The translations under genes and the position numbers were made by a program. The notes beneath the pieces were generated by a model. The model made no database searches. It saw nothing but the letters and a program-made list of their open reading frames with translations, and was not told where the DNA came from. Below, piece by piece: positions 35,901 through 44,246 of a DNA stretch of 64,000 nucleotides (position 1 is its first letter; every line of letters begins with the position of its first letter). Source of the DNA: Eubacterium sp. (GTDB lineage: Bacteria > Bacillota > Clostridia > Lachnospirales > Lachnospiraceae); contig JAFUVQ010000005.1 in NCBI GenBank assembly GCA_017477505.1, forward strand, positions 38,984 through 102,983, in the 5' to 3' direction.

Positions 35901-36796
35901 ATAAGACCGGTACGGTTAATTCAAATATACTCACATATATCATTATGAATTTCCATGGCGGGCTGACAGAGCTGGCTGAGCTTTTCAAGCTTGCGAAGGA
36001 CAGGGTCAGTGATATATCCCTTCTTGCGGAGAATACACTGGCACAGATGATGTTTACCAAGGGTTTCATCGAGTATATTTATGATATTTTTGCAACATAT
36101 TATAACGGCAGGAGCCGCGGTCTGGTTGTGAAGGCATTCCTCAGGCTCTCTGCATATAACTATCTCATTAAGGATACTGTTGTTCCGAGCAATATACTCG
36201 AGAGTCTCTACCTTGAGATAGAAAAGGGCAACATTGATGATGAGATAAGCAAGATGGCTCTGCTGCTTTACTTCAGTCACCTTGACAGGTTTACTGAAAG
36301 ACAGAAGAACTGGATAGCCGGAACGGTAAGCCGTTTCATCGATGCCGGCAAGATACTTCCGTTCTACAAGAGCTTTGCATCATTCATCAGACTTCCTCAG
36401 GATGTATTCCTGAAGACATATCTTATATATAAGACTGAGAACAGGAGACAGGTATTCGCTTCATTTTCATTTGATGCGGGTACTAGAGCCAAGGCAGTCA
36501 CAAAGACAAGACGTCTTGAAGAGGTTGTTACGGGACTCTACGTACTCGAGTTTGTGGTATTCCACGGCGAGAGGCTGGTTTACAACATCATCGATGACGA
36601 AGGCGGCAATGCCAAGATAGTAGAAAGTGATGTTCTGCAGACTAAATCCTGGACACGTAAGGAGAGGAACCGTTTCGAGATCATCAACAGCATGCTTGTT
36701 GATCAGGAGATGCGTAAGGATAATAAGCTTCTTCAGGACCTCGACAAATACATCAATACGGTTCATCTGTTTGAGGAGAATCTTGATATTTTATAA
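32963..36796 (+). CDS. Giant cytosolic multi-domain protein (DUF5717-like)
   Basis: A 1277-aa protein with no signal peptide or membrane helix. By composition it has two N-terminal beta-sandwich-like segments (~35-115 and ~185-290, each a run of alternating strands). An Arg/Lys-rich turn, a helical repeat (TPR-like) region (~300-540), a very acidic linker (~545-610) and another helical block come next. Another beta-rich module (~750-840), more helical repeats (~860-1150) and a beta-rich C-terminus complete it. I recall this as DUF5717, with no assigned function. The ATG follows a GGGGTGG site. It is the first gene of a tight operon with the actin-like and TPR genes and valS, and its size suggests a scaffold. 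Confidence 0.75.
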   Translation: MKAIVEQYAKGIFDIDRPKVHISEEFIKRNIEAGTFFEGSFVVESENDYPIKGMVYDSRYILRFETHSFISRKFEVKFSLDATCLEEGQNFAGHICVITDGGEFNIPYDIDIVSPCIKYNGKRIDDLFKFASLAERNWSEAAKLFVGEEFRRTFIDKDPLSKQVYESLLESRSINQSMEEFLVLVHKKRTVTLSVDKPKFELEMPADTEAITVEISKNTWGHTFSEVRSDCEFIISSKKTITEQDFNGNICQLKVYISPEHVPDGENSGKLTIENIYQTLSVDIHLSRPKAVRPNTEQRAKKQEYKRNRINILQAYLDFRMDRIGLDEYIGDTVEALRNLNELEPEEDLYRLGLMHMNILKGDLAKVEQEFLRIEADIDKNLMSSQQKCYYNYLKALMLKDEETIEKAATLLRRAFRTEEPKIFYFWLLLFVDPVYNDDKNALYQELEKMYYDGENSPIIYFEQSEIFNANPMMLKKLGAFEISTIKWGIRHKYITDDVLNEFVKIAGKNKDFNKQIFDILRQIYDKNLAELKRYGNLDDDFESHSGSDSLLGGMSERLGEDIVSDFDVDDEMYTGDEELDSLLNEIEEDDEEEESAGEAAISFEKKERTEKIVKKENENDEVLRSICSMLISANMLDQRYHRFYKAAVLKSFKFIGLNECYIRSMNRSSYELIPSSVLMYLNYKNTLNDEELAYLYANVIYNKADNMKIYHEYSPSMEDFMENMIIKGEVNDDLTVIYDEFLEPESVSSMFAGKLINIIFKRKLVCFNKNVRAVIINHEELSGEQRVPLVNGEAYVEIVSENASVIFEDNMGNRYAGSIPYRFERIVDEKAYMPICREYSPKDYRVILFDYQAIKEFTYKNAREVNAAREVINCDKISYDYKQKACLNIIEYYHENLDRDVLIRYLDRLDIEYMTHANTRTIISYLIDMNMFDKAFQAVKLYGFNELDVDELYRLADYGVKASEGFLNEDLMSICLNIYKTGTVNSNILTYIIMNFHGGLTELAELFKLAKDRVSDISLLAENTLAQMMFTKGFIEYIYDIFATYYNGRSRGLVVKAFLRLSAYNYLIKDTVVPSNILESLYLEIEKGNIDDEISKMALLLYFSHLDRFTERQKNWIAGTVSRFIDAGKILPFYKSFASFIRLPQDVFLKTYLIYKTENRRQVFASFSFDAGTRAKAVTKTRRLEEVVTGLYVLEFVVFHGERLVYNIIDDEGGNAKIVESDVLQTKSWTRKERNRFEIINSMLVDQEMRKDNKLLQDLDKYINTVHLFEENLDIL

Positions 36797-36805
36797 GGAG
36801 GCAAC

Positions 36806-38122
36806 ATGGCCGACAGCTTTTACATAGGTATGGATCTTTGCTCGGATTTTACCCAGCTTTCATACTACAATGATATAACAAGAGAGCCGGAATCAGTCAG
36901 CCAGCTTAACAATAAAGAAACCTACATGATGCCGAATATTCTTTTCTACAGTGTGAGTTCAAAGAGATGGTACGTAGGCGGCGAGGCATCCGAAGCCAGA
37001 TTCTCTGAGCAGGGTGTTGTTATCGATGGGATATTCGAGAACCTGGGCAGCAGGACTCCGGTAAGAGTGGGAAATGAAGAGTATAGCTATAATCAGCTTT
37101 TCCTGATGATGGTGAAACTGCATATCGATTCATTTCTCTATAGATATGAAGATGCGGTAGTGAAGAAACTGGTAATATCCATTCCGGAATATAACAGTAC
37201 AATTCATAGCATTCTGTCGCAGCTCTATAAGGAACTTGATGTTCCTGAAGAATGTATAGAGATAACCAGTCATCTGGACAGTGGTCTCTATTATATATTC
37301 AATCAGCAGCATGACCTGTGGATAAACAGCGTTGCTCTCTATGATTATAACGCTGACGGACTGAACTACTACAGGATAGATATTTCAAGAAACAGAAAGC
37401 CTGAGATCGTAACGGTTACTCACGAGGATTATTCCGAACAGATGAGTCTTTCCATTTATGGAAATGATACATATGCCATGGACAATGATTTCGCGAAGAT
37501 CGCCGAGTACGAGAATAAAAAGGCATACATTTCTTCCGTATTCCTTACAGGTATAGGCTTCTCGGATAAATGGATGAAGAAGTCGACAAATGTACTCTGT
37601 CAGGGCCGAAGGGTATTCGTGGGACAGAATATCTATACTAAAGGCGCCTGCTTCAGGGCTGTCGGCGGTGATTATAAGAAGTTCTACGAAAGATTTTATG
37701 TAGAGACCAAAGAAAATGTGCTTTATGACGTGGGTATAAGAACGGGGAATCCTGTGGGAGAAGAGAAGGATGATTTTGTTCCTATAACCACCGGAGGAAA
37801 ACAGTGGTATAATACCAGAGGTCATATCGAGGTCATTCTTGATGACACCGACAGGATCAGGCTTTCATATAAGAGCATCAGGGGCGGAGAAGAAAAGCAG
37901 GAAGTTGTCAAGATACACGGTATACCGAAGCGGCCGAACAAGACGACGAAGCTTTCCATAGAAGCCGAGTTTGACAGCCCTTCGGAGGGAGCTGTCATAA
38001 TCAAGGATCTGGGATTCGGCAAGCTCTTTCCTACTACCAACAAGGTGTACAGGAAAGAATTCTCCCTGAATGATACACCGCTTCCGGATGAAGCAGAAGT
38101 GGAGGTGGAAGAAGATGTCTAA
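36806..38122 (+). CDS. Actin/Hsp70-fold-like protein (DUF5716-like)
   Basis: Cytosolic protein (438 aa). The N-terminus FYIGMDLCSDFTQLSYY looks like the phosphate-1 motif of actin/Hsp70 ATPases (family D-x-G-T/S). KLVISIPEY and the phosphate-2-like SVALYDYNADGLNYYRIDI follow at the expected spacing, but the glycines normally binding phosphate are mostly absent. VFLTGIGFSDKWMK resembles the adenosine motif. The C-terminal ~110 residues look like a separate beta domain with a highly acidic tail. An AGGAGG lies 6 nt upstream. I recall it as DUF5716. It may be a degenerate Hsp70-like ATPase partner of the giant upstream protein. Confidence 0.75.
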   Translation: MADSFYIGMDLCSDFTQLSYYNDITREPESVSQLNNKETYMMPNILFYSVSSKRWYVGGEASEARFSEQGVVIDGIFENLGSRTPVRVGNEEYSYNQLFLMMVKLHIDSFLYRYEDAVVKKLVISIPEYNSTIHSILSQLYKELDVPEECIEITSHLDSGLYYIFNQQHDLWINSVALYDYNADGLNYYRIDISRNRKPEIVTVTHEDYSEQMSLSIYGNDTYAMDNDFAKIAEYENKKAYISSVFLTGIGFSDKWMKKSTNVLCQGRRVFVGQNIYTKGACFRAVGGDYKKFYERFYVETKENVLYDVGIRTGNPVGEEKDDFVPITTGGKQWYNTRGHIEVILDDTDRIRLSYKSIRGGEEKQEVVKIHGIPKRPNKTTKLSIEAEFDSPSEGAVIIKDLGFGKLFPTTNKVYRKEFSLNDTPLPDEAEVEVEEDV

Positions 38123-38948
38123 GATTATAGTTTGTACATCTAAGATAGCCGAGAATCCCTTTACCTTCCTTAATACAAAGGTAGAGATATACTCCTACGA
38201 GGAACTCTGCTTCTACATTTACAACAATACTGTACTTATCAGCAAGGCTTCTCTTTCGGATAAGCTCTTCAACTGGATAAGAGACGAACTGGGCATGACT
38301 CAGCTTTCGGACAGGCTTTTTGCCATAGCTAACAAATCTTATCATGCACAGGATCTTCTGGTTGAGATACTCTCTGCAGGGGACTATGTGGACGCTGATG
38401 AGATAAAGGAATATACGGAAGCGTGGCAGAAGTACAGAAAGCTTTCGGAGCATCAGAAACTGAAGCTTAAAGCTGACGGATACCTTGGTTACAGAAGGTA
38501 TATCAAGGCAGCTACCATATATGACGGTATCATCGATGATGAGGCAAGGATTGATGACCTTATCTTCCTTGGAAATGTATATCATAACAGAGGTGTGGCA
38601 GCGGCAGGAAACTTCGAACTTGAAGAGGCCAAGAAGTATTTCCTTAAGGCATTTGAGATGAATAACAATTATTCTTCGCTGAAAGGATATTTCTACATAG
38701 TGGCTATCACAAGTGATACGGCTGATCTTCAGGAAGAGATAAGGCGTATGGATCTTTCGGAGGAATACTTCGAGGAGATAATGATGGATATAGGCGACGC
38801 AAGAGATGATGTGTCGGAGATGACAATCTTCGCAATGCTTCAGCGCGCAGTATACAATAAGATGCATAAAGATATAAATGAATATGACAGGAGAATGGAT
38901 ATTATCCTGTCTGAGTTAAAAGATGAATTCAGAGAACAGGCAATATAA
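38115..38948 (+). CDS. TPR-like cytosolic protein, third gene of the cassette
   Basis: A 277-aa protein with a short N-terminal alpha/beta segment (~1-60, KIIVCTSKIAENPFTFLNTK) and then helical repeats. GYRRYIKAATIYDGII and FELEEAKKYFLKAFEMNNNY have TPR spacing. I start at ATG 38115, which overlaps the end of the actin-like gene by 8 bp and is preceded by GGAGGTGG, a clear coupled start. Its stop is 15 bp before valS. It has no catalytic motif and is probably an adaptor linking the other two proteins. I do not recognise a named family with confidence. Confidence 0.75.
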   Translation: MSKIIVCTSKIAENPFTFLNTKVEIYSYEELCFYIYNNTVLISKASLSDKLFNWIRDELGMTQLSDRLFAIANKSYHAQDLLVEILSAGDYVDADEIKEYTEAWQKYRKLSEHQKLKLKADGYLGYRRYIKAATIYDGIIDDEARIDDLIFLGNVYHNRGVAAAGNFELEEAKKYFLKAFEMNNNYSSLKGYFYIVAITSDTADLQEEIRRMDLSEEYFEEIMMDIGDARDDVSEMTIFAMLQRAVYNKMHKDINEYDRRMDIILSELKDEFREQAI

Positions 38949-38963
38949 GGAGCGTAAGTTAAC

Positions 38964-41633
38964 ATGAGTAAAGAACTGGGAAAGACATATAATCCGGCAG
39001 ATATCGAGGGAAGGCTTTATCAGAAATGGCTTGATAAGAAGTATTTCCATGCTGAAGTGGACAGGAGCAAAAAACCATTTACAATCGTGATGCCGCCTCC
39101 GAATATAACGGGACAGCTTCATATGGGACATGCACTTGACAATACAATGCAGGATATACTTATCCGTATGAAGAGAATGCAGGGCTATAATGCACTGTGG
39201 CAGCCCGGAACTGATCATGCGGCTATATCAACAGAGGTTAAGATCATCAATGCTCTTAAGGAGCAGGGGATAGATAAGAAGGATCTCGGAAGAGAAGGAT
39301 TCCTGAAGCGCGCATGGCAGTGGCGTGAGGAATACGGCGGACGTATAGTGACGCAGCTCAAGAGACTCGGTTCCTCTGCTGACTGGGACAGAGAACGCTT
39401 CACCATGGATGAAGGCAATAATAAGGCTGTAAATACAGTATTTAAGAAGCTCTATGACAAGGGCTGGATTTATAAGGGTTCACGTATAGTTAACTGGTGT
39501 CCTGTCTGCAAGACATCTATCTCAGATGCCGAGGTTATACATGAGGAGCAGAATGGTCATTTCTGGCATATCAATTATCCTGTAAAGGGTGAGGAAGGAC
39601 GTTTTGTTGAGATAGCTACGACACGTCCGGAGACACTTCTGGGTGATACCGCAGTTGCGGTTAATCCTGAGGATGAGAGATATACTGATATAATCGGAAA
39701 GATGCTCATACTTCCTCTTGTAAACAGAGAGATTCCTGTAATAGCGGACAGCTATGTAGATAAAGAATTCGGAACAGGCTGCGTTAAGATTACTCCTTCT
39801 CATGACCCTAACGATTTCGAGGTAGGAAAGCGTCATGATCTGCCTGAGATCAATATCATGAATGACGACGCTACCATAACCTGCCCGGGAACACGTTACG
39901 ACGGAATGGAAAGATATGAAGCGCGTAAGGCGGTACTCGAGGATCTTGAAGCCCAGGGTCTTCTGGTAAAGACTGTTCCACATACACATATGGTAGGAAC
40001 TCATGACAGATGCGGTACAACAGTTGAACCGCTCGTAAAGCCTCAGTGGTTCGTTAAGATGAGTGACATGGCCGTTCCTGCAAAGAAAGCAGTTGAGGAC
40101 GGAAAGATAAGACTTGTTCCGGAAAGAATGAACAAGGTTTATTATAACTGGCTTGATAATATCCGTGACTGGTGTATATCACGTCAGCTCTGGTGGGGCC
40201 ACAGAATTCCTGCATGGTACTGTCAGGATTGCGGAGAGACTGTAGTTGATATGACGGCTCCTGCTGTATGCCCTAAGTGCGGCGGCACACACCTTAAGCA
40301 GGATGAGGATACACTTGATACCTGGTTTTCATCGGCACTCTGGCCATTTTCAACAGTGGGCTGGCCGGATACGGAGTCAGAGGATTATAAGTATTTCTTC
40401 CCTACTGATGTACTGGTTACAGGATATGATATTATATTCTTCTGGGTTATCCGTATGGTATTCTCATCACTTGAGCAGACAGGTGAGATACCGTTCCACA
40501 CAGTTCTTTTCCATGGTCTGGTAAGAGACGATCAGGGAAGAAAGATGAGTAAATCCCTCGGAAACGGAATCGATCCGCTTGAGGTTATAGATAATTATGG
40601 CGCGGATGCACTCCGCTTCATGCTCATAACAGGAAATGCTCCCGGAAATGATATGAGATTTATCTGGGACAGACTTGATGCAAGCCGTAACTTTGCAAAC
40701 AAGATATGGAATGCTTCAAGATTCATTATGATGAATATGGACAGCGCTAAGGAGAAAGGCATTACAGAGGAAACTATAGCTTCTGTTACCATGGATGACC
40801 TTACTCCTGCAGACAGATGGATAATCGCAAAGGCAAATGCACTCGTCAAGGACGCTACCGAGAATATGGAGAAGTATGAGCTGGGAATCGCAGCTGATAA
40901 GATTCATGATTTCCTGTGGGATGAATTCTGTGACTGGTATATCGAGATGGTTAAGCCAAGACTCTGGAGTGATACAGATACCACAAAGGCTGCAGCACTT
41001 TATACTCTGAAAGAGGTTCTTTCAATCGGTCTTAAGCTGCTTCATCCATACATGCCGTTTGTAACAGAAGAAATCTATTGCACACTCACAGGTGAGGAGT
41101 CCGTAATGATAGCTCCATGGCCGGTTTACGATCTCGCAAAGGAATTTGAGGCAGAGACAAAGGCTGTTGATATCATCAAGGATGCCGTAAGAGCCATCAG
41201 AAGCGTGCGTACAGATATGAATGTTCCGCCTTCAAGAAAGGCTGCTGTATATGTAGTTTCGGACAGAGAGGATATAAGGAATATCTTTGAAGAGAGTAAG
41301 GTATTCTTTGCAACTCTTGGTTACGCAAGTGAAGTTCATATAGCAGAAACGAAGGAAGGTATAGATGAAAATGCGGTTTCAGCAGTAATTCATAATGCGG
41401 TTATGTATATACCGCTTGCTGAACTGGTAGATATTGAAAAAGAGCTGGAAAGACTGGAGAAAGAGAAGAAGAGACTGGAAGGCGAGATAAAGCGTGGTGA
41501 AGGCATGCTTGGCAATCCTAACTTTACTTCCAAGGCTCCTGCCGAAAAGGTTGAAGCTGAGCGTGAGAAGCTTGCAAAGTATAAGGAAACTTATGCACAG
41601 GTTGAAGCCAGAATCGCCCAGATGAAGGCGTAA
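38964..41633 (+). CDS. valS: Valyl-tRNA synthetase
   Basis: Class I aminoacyl-tRNA synthetase (889 aa). The HIGH motif is HMGH (53-56) in PPPNITGQLHMGHAL, and the KMSKS loop is GRKMSKSLGNGIDP (~527). The editing domain (~190-340) contains TTRPETLLGDTAVAVNP. Two CxxC pairs (YCQDCG, CPKCGG) form a zinc-binding site, and the C-terminus is a coiled coil typical of ValRS. It starts 15 bp after the TPR-like gene with AAGGAGCG, so no T-box leader fits directly upstream, unlike many clostridial valS genes. It must be expressed from the cassette promoter or an internal promoter. Confidence 0.98.
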   Translation: MSKELGKTYNPADIEGRLYQKWLDKKYFHAEVDRSKKPFTIVMPPPNITGQLHMGHALDNTMQDILIRMKRMQGYNALWQPGTDHAAISTEVKIINALKEQGIDKKDLGREGFLKRAWQWREEYGGRIVTQLKRLGSSADWDRERFTMDEGNNKAVNTVFKKLYDKGWIYKGSRIVNWCPVCKTSISDAEVIHEEQNGHFWHINYPVKGEEGRFVEIATTRPETLLGDTAVAVNPEDERYTDIIGKMLILPLVNREIPVIADSYVDKEFGTGCVKITPSHDPNDFEVGKRHDLPEINIMNDDATITCPGTRYDGMERYEARKAVLEDLEAQGLLVKTVPHTHMVGTHDRCGTTVEPLVKPQWFVKMSDMAVPAKKAVEDGKIRLVPERMNKVYYNWLDNIRDWCISRQLWWGHRIPAWYCQDCGETVVDMTAPAVCPKCGGTHLKQDEDTLDTWFSSALWPFSTVGWPDTESEDYKYFFPTDVLVTGYDIIFFWVIRMVFSSLEQTGEIPFHTVLFHGLVRDDQGRKMSKSLGNGIDPLEVIDNYGADALRFMLITGNAPGNDMRFIWDRLDASRNFANKIWNASRFIMMNMDSAKEKGITEETIASVTMDDLTPADRWIIAKANALVKDATENMEKYELGIAADKIHDFLWDEFCDWYIEMVKPRLWSDTDTTKAAALYTLKEVLSIGLKLLHPYMPFVTEEIYCTLTGEESVMIAPWPVYDLAKEFEAETKAVDIIKDAVRAIRSVRTDMNVPPSRKAAVYVVSDREDIRNIFEESKVFFATLGYASEVHIAETKEGIDENAVSAVIHNAVMYIPLAELVDIEKELERLEKEKKRLEGEIKRGEGMLGNPNFTSKAPAEKVEAEREKLAKYKETYAQVEARIAQMKA

Positions 41634-41682
41634 TGAATCGCCCGGATGAAGGCGTAATGAATCGCCCGGATGAAGGCGAGAT
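41611..41682 (+). repeat. Three tandem 24-bp units at the valS stop codon
   Basis: Three units at 41611-41634, 41635-41658 and 41659-41682 share GAATCGCCC(A/G)GATGAAGGCG. The first encodes the last residues of ValRS (R-I-A-Q-M-K-A-stop); the others are near-exact copies after the stop. Only one to three bases differ between units, so the duplication is recent. Confidence 0.9.
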
Positions 41683-41733
41683 GAGCTGCTTCGTCGGGCA
41701 GATTAATGACAGATTTTAAGAGGATCGGATGCT

Positions 41734-43791
41734 TTGAAAGAAGAACGAGAACTAAGAGGAATAATCAAATATCTGGTTGCTGTATCTCTGATCGTAGGGT
41801 TGGCGGTATTTGTGTTTGTATTGCTGAAATTCAGAACGGATTCGGTATATGACATAGCTATGGCTGCATTTATCGTCATTTATCTTGTGACAGTCATAAT
41901 AGCTTATTTTAGAGTTAAGCCTATATTGAATTCGTCTCTTCTGGATTATTCCGTAAAGAAGGGACAGATTCAGAGAGAACTCCTTTATGAGTTCTCTGTT
42001 CCTTATGCTCTTCTTGATACAGACGGAAAACTTATGTGGGGCAACCGAAAGTTCAGGGAACTTATCGGTGTTACCGAAAAGAAGAACCTTCGAAGAAGAG
42101 TGGATGATTATTTCAATAAGATCGACATGAGCTTTCTGGATATTCTCGAAAGAAAGGATGAAACCGACATCACTCTGGTTTATGAAGAAAGGAGCTACTC
42201 CGTACTTTTCAAGAGGGTGAATGTGGCTGAAGCCTGGAATGAAGGGGATGACGCGGTGGACGGCGACGATGATATACTTATCGCCATGTATATGTTCGAT
42301 ACCACCGAACTCAACCGTTACATAAGAGAGAATCATGACCAGAAGCTTATAGCAGGACTTCTTTACATCGATAACTATGATGAAGTAATGAACTCCATGG
42401 AGGACGTTAAGCAGACTGTTCTTACTGCCCTCATCGACAGAAAGATCAATATGTATCTTACAAATATTGATGCTATCACGAAGCGTCTTGAAAATGACAA
42501 GTATTTCTTCGTGTTCAGGCAGAAATATATGGATACACTTATGAAGGATAAGTTCTCCATATTGCAGGAGATCAAGAATATCAATGCCGGAAATGAGATA
42601 AGAGCAACCCTGAGTATAGGTATAGGACAGGGCTATGAGAAGTTCACGGACGCTTTTGAGGCGGCTAAGGTTGCCATAGGTCTTTCGCTTGGACGAGGCG
42701 GTGACCAGGTTGCCATAAAGAACGGTGACCTTATAAGTTATGTCGGCGGTAAGAGTGCCGGTACCGAGAAAACCACGAGAGTTAAAGCGAGAGTTAAGGC
42801 ACAGGCCTTTGAGGAGCTTCTTGAGAACAAGGACAAGGTTCTCATCATGGCTCATCAGCGCCCCGATGCGGATGCCTTCGGTTCGGCAGTCGGTATATAC
42901 AGACTCGTAACTACCCTCGGCAAAAAAGCATATATAATACTTAATCAGATTACCGACACTATAGAACCTATAGTCTCTACATTTACATCTAACAGCATAT
43001 ATGAGGATATGCTCATCAATAATGAGCAGGCTCTTCAGATGGTCACGAAGAGTACTCTGCTGGTTGTCTGCGACGTTAACAGGCCGAGCATGACAGAGTG
43101 TGAGGAACTTATCGGCAAAGTGTCCAATCTGGTTGTTTTCGATCATCACAGACAGTCAAATGAAGCTATCACGAATGCGACACTGTCTTATATCGAACCT
43201 TTTGCGTCATCAGCATGTGAGATGATCACGGAAATGTTCCAGTACATTTCTGTTAAGCCGAAGATAAGACCGGTCGAGGCAGATGCAATGTACATGGGAA
43301 TACTTATAGATACAGATAATTTCCTGAACAAGACGGGCGTAAGGACATTTGAAGCAGCGTCTTACCTCAGGAACAGCGGCGCTGATATAACAAGAGTCAG
43401 AAAAATGATGAGAAGCCGTCTTTCTGACATGAAGGACAGGGCTCAGGGTATCAGCAATGCCGAGATTTACAGAGATGTTTATGCTCTGTCATATGTGGAA
43501 GCGGAACCTGATGAAAAGTCAGCACCTACGGTTGCAGCGGCAAAGGTTGCAAATGAACTGCTCGGTGTTGAAAATGTCAGAGCTTCATTTGTCGTAACAG
43601 AAAAAGACGGAATACTATACGTGTCTGCGCGTTCCATAGGTGATGTAAATGTACAGGTCATCATGGAGAGATGGAGCGGCGGCGGCCACGCGAATATAGC
43701 GGGAGCACAGCTTAAGGATAAGAGCAGAGAGGCTTTCTTTGCGGAACTTAAGGCAGTGCTTTCGGAAATGGAAATGGGAGGAGATATCTAA
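41734..43791 (+). CDS. gdpP: Cyclic-di-AMP phosphodiesterase GdpP (DHH family)
   Basis: Membrane enzyme (685 aa) hydrolysing c-di-AMP. Two N-terminal helices (~8-60), a PAS-like domain (~80-180), a degenerate GGDEF domain (~200-350) and the DHH/DHHA1 hydrolase follow in order. The hydrolase motifs are AHQRPDADAFG (Asp378/Asp380), FDHHR (470-472), and the DHHA1 motif GGGHANIAGA (~649). The TTG start at 41734 follows AGAGGATCGG. The next gene, rplI, starts immediately after its stop. The gdpP-rplI-dnaB order is the standard Firmicute arrangement. Confidence 0.95.
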   Translation: MKEERELRGIIKYLVAVSLIVGLAVFVFVLLKFRTDSVYDIAMAAFIVIYLVTVIIAYFRVKPILNSSLLDYSVKKGQIQRELLYEFSVPYALLDTDGKLMWGNRKFRELIGVTEKKNLRRRVDDYFNKIDMSFLDILERKDETDITLVYEERSYSVLFKRVNVAEAWNEGDDAVDGDDDILIAMYMFDTTELNRYIRENHDQKLIAGLLYIDNYDEVMNSMEDVKQTVLTALIDRKINMYLTNIDAITKRLENDKYFFVFRQKYMDTLMKDKFSILQEIKNINAGNEIRATLSIGIGQGYEKFTDAFEAAKVAIGLSLGRGGDQVAIKNGDLISYVGGKSAGTEKTTRVKARVKAQAFEELLENKDKVLIMAHQRPDADAFGSAVGIYRLVTTLGKKAYIILNQITDTIEPIVSTFTSNSIYEDMLINNEQALQMVTKSTLLVVCDVNRPSMTECEELIGKVSNLVVFDHHRQSNEAITNATLSYIEPFASSACEMITEMFQYISVKPKIRPVEADAMYMGILIDTDNFLNKTGVRTFEAASYLRNSGADITRVRKMMRSRLSDMKDRAQGISNAEIYRDVYALSYVEAEPDEKSAPTVAAAKVANELLGVENVRASFVVTEKDGILYVSARSIGDVNVQVIMERWSGGGHANIAGAQLKDKSREAFFAELKAVLSEMEMGGDI

Positions 43792-44241
43792 ATGAAAGTA
43801 ATATTACTGGCTGATGTTAAAAGCCTTGGCAAGAAAGGCGATATAGTAGAGGTGAATAACGGTTATGCACGTAACTTCGTGCTTCCCAAGAAACTGGGAG
43901 TGGAAGCTACAAGCAAAGCCATGAATGATCTTAAGCTTCAGAAGCAGAATGACGATAAGGTTGCTGCCGAGAAGCTGGCTGAGGCAAAGGACCTTGCGGG
44001 TAAGCTTGAAGCTACAAAGCTTGTGACTACCATTAAGGTCGGAGAAGGCGGACGTACCTTCGGATCCATCTCATCAAAGGAAATAGCAGAGCTTCTTAAG
44101 AAGAATTATGATATCACAGTAGATAAGAAGAAGATTGTAATGAAAGATCCTATCAAGGCAGTCGGCGAATATACCGTTCAGGTAAAGCTTCATCCAGAAG
44201 TTACAGCAGATCTGAGAGTAAGTGTAGAAGGTGAGAAATAG
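43792..44241 (+). CDS. rplI: 50S ribosomal protein L9
   Basis: Large-subunit ribosomal protein (149 aa) with the N-terminal rRNA-binding domain [20 protein letters not shown], the long connecting helix rich in Lys/Glu/Ala and the C-terminal domain with [16 protein letters not shown]. Its ATG directly follows the gdpP stop, with GGAGGAG upstream inside gdpP. It belongs to the gdpP-rplI-dnaB operon. Confidence 0.99.
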   Translation: MKVILLADVKSLGKKGDIVEVNNGYARNFVLPKKLGVEATSKAMNDLKLQKQNDDKVAAEKLAEAKDLAGKLEATKLVTTIKVGEGGRTFGSISSKEIAELLKKNYDITVDKKKIVMKDPIKAVGEYTVQVKLHPEVTADLRVSVEGEK

Positions 44242-44246
44242 TATAG

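Noticed and set aside
41752-43149. A 465-codon open frame on the minus strand inside gdpP
   Set aside because: It is fully antisense to a conserved enzyme, has no ribosome site and no domain, and its codons mirror the gdpP frame.
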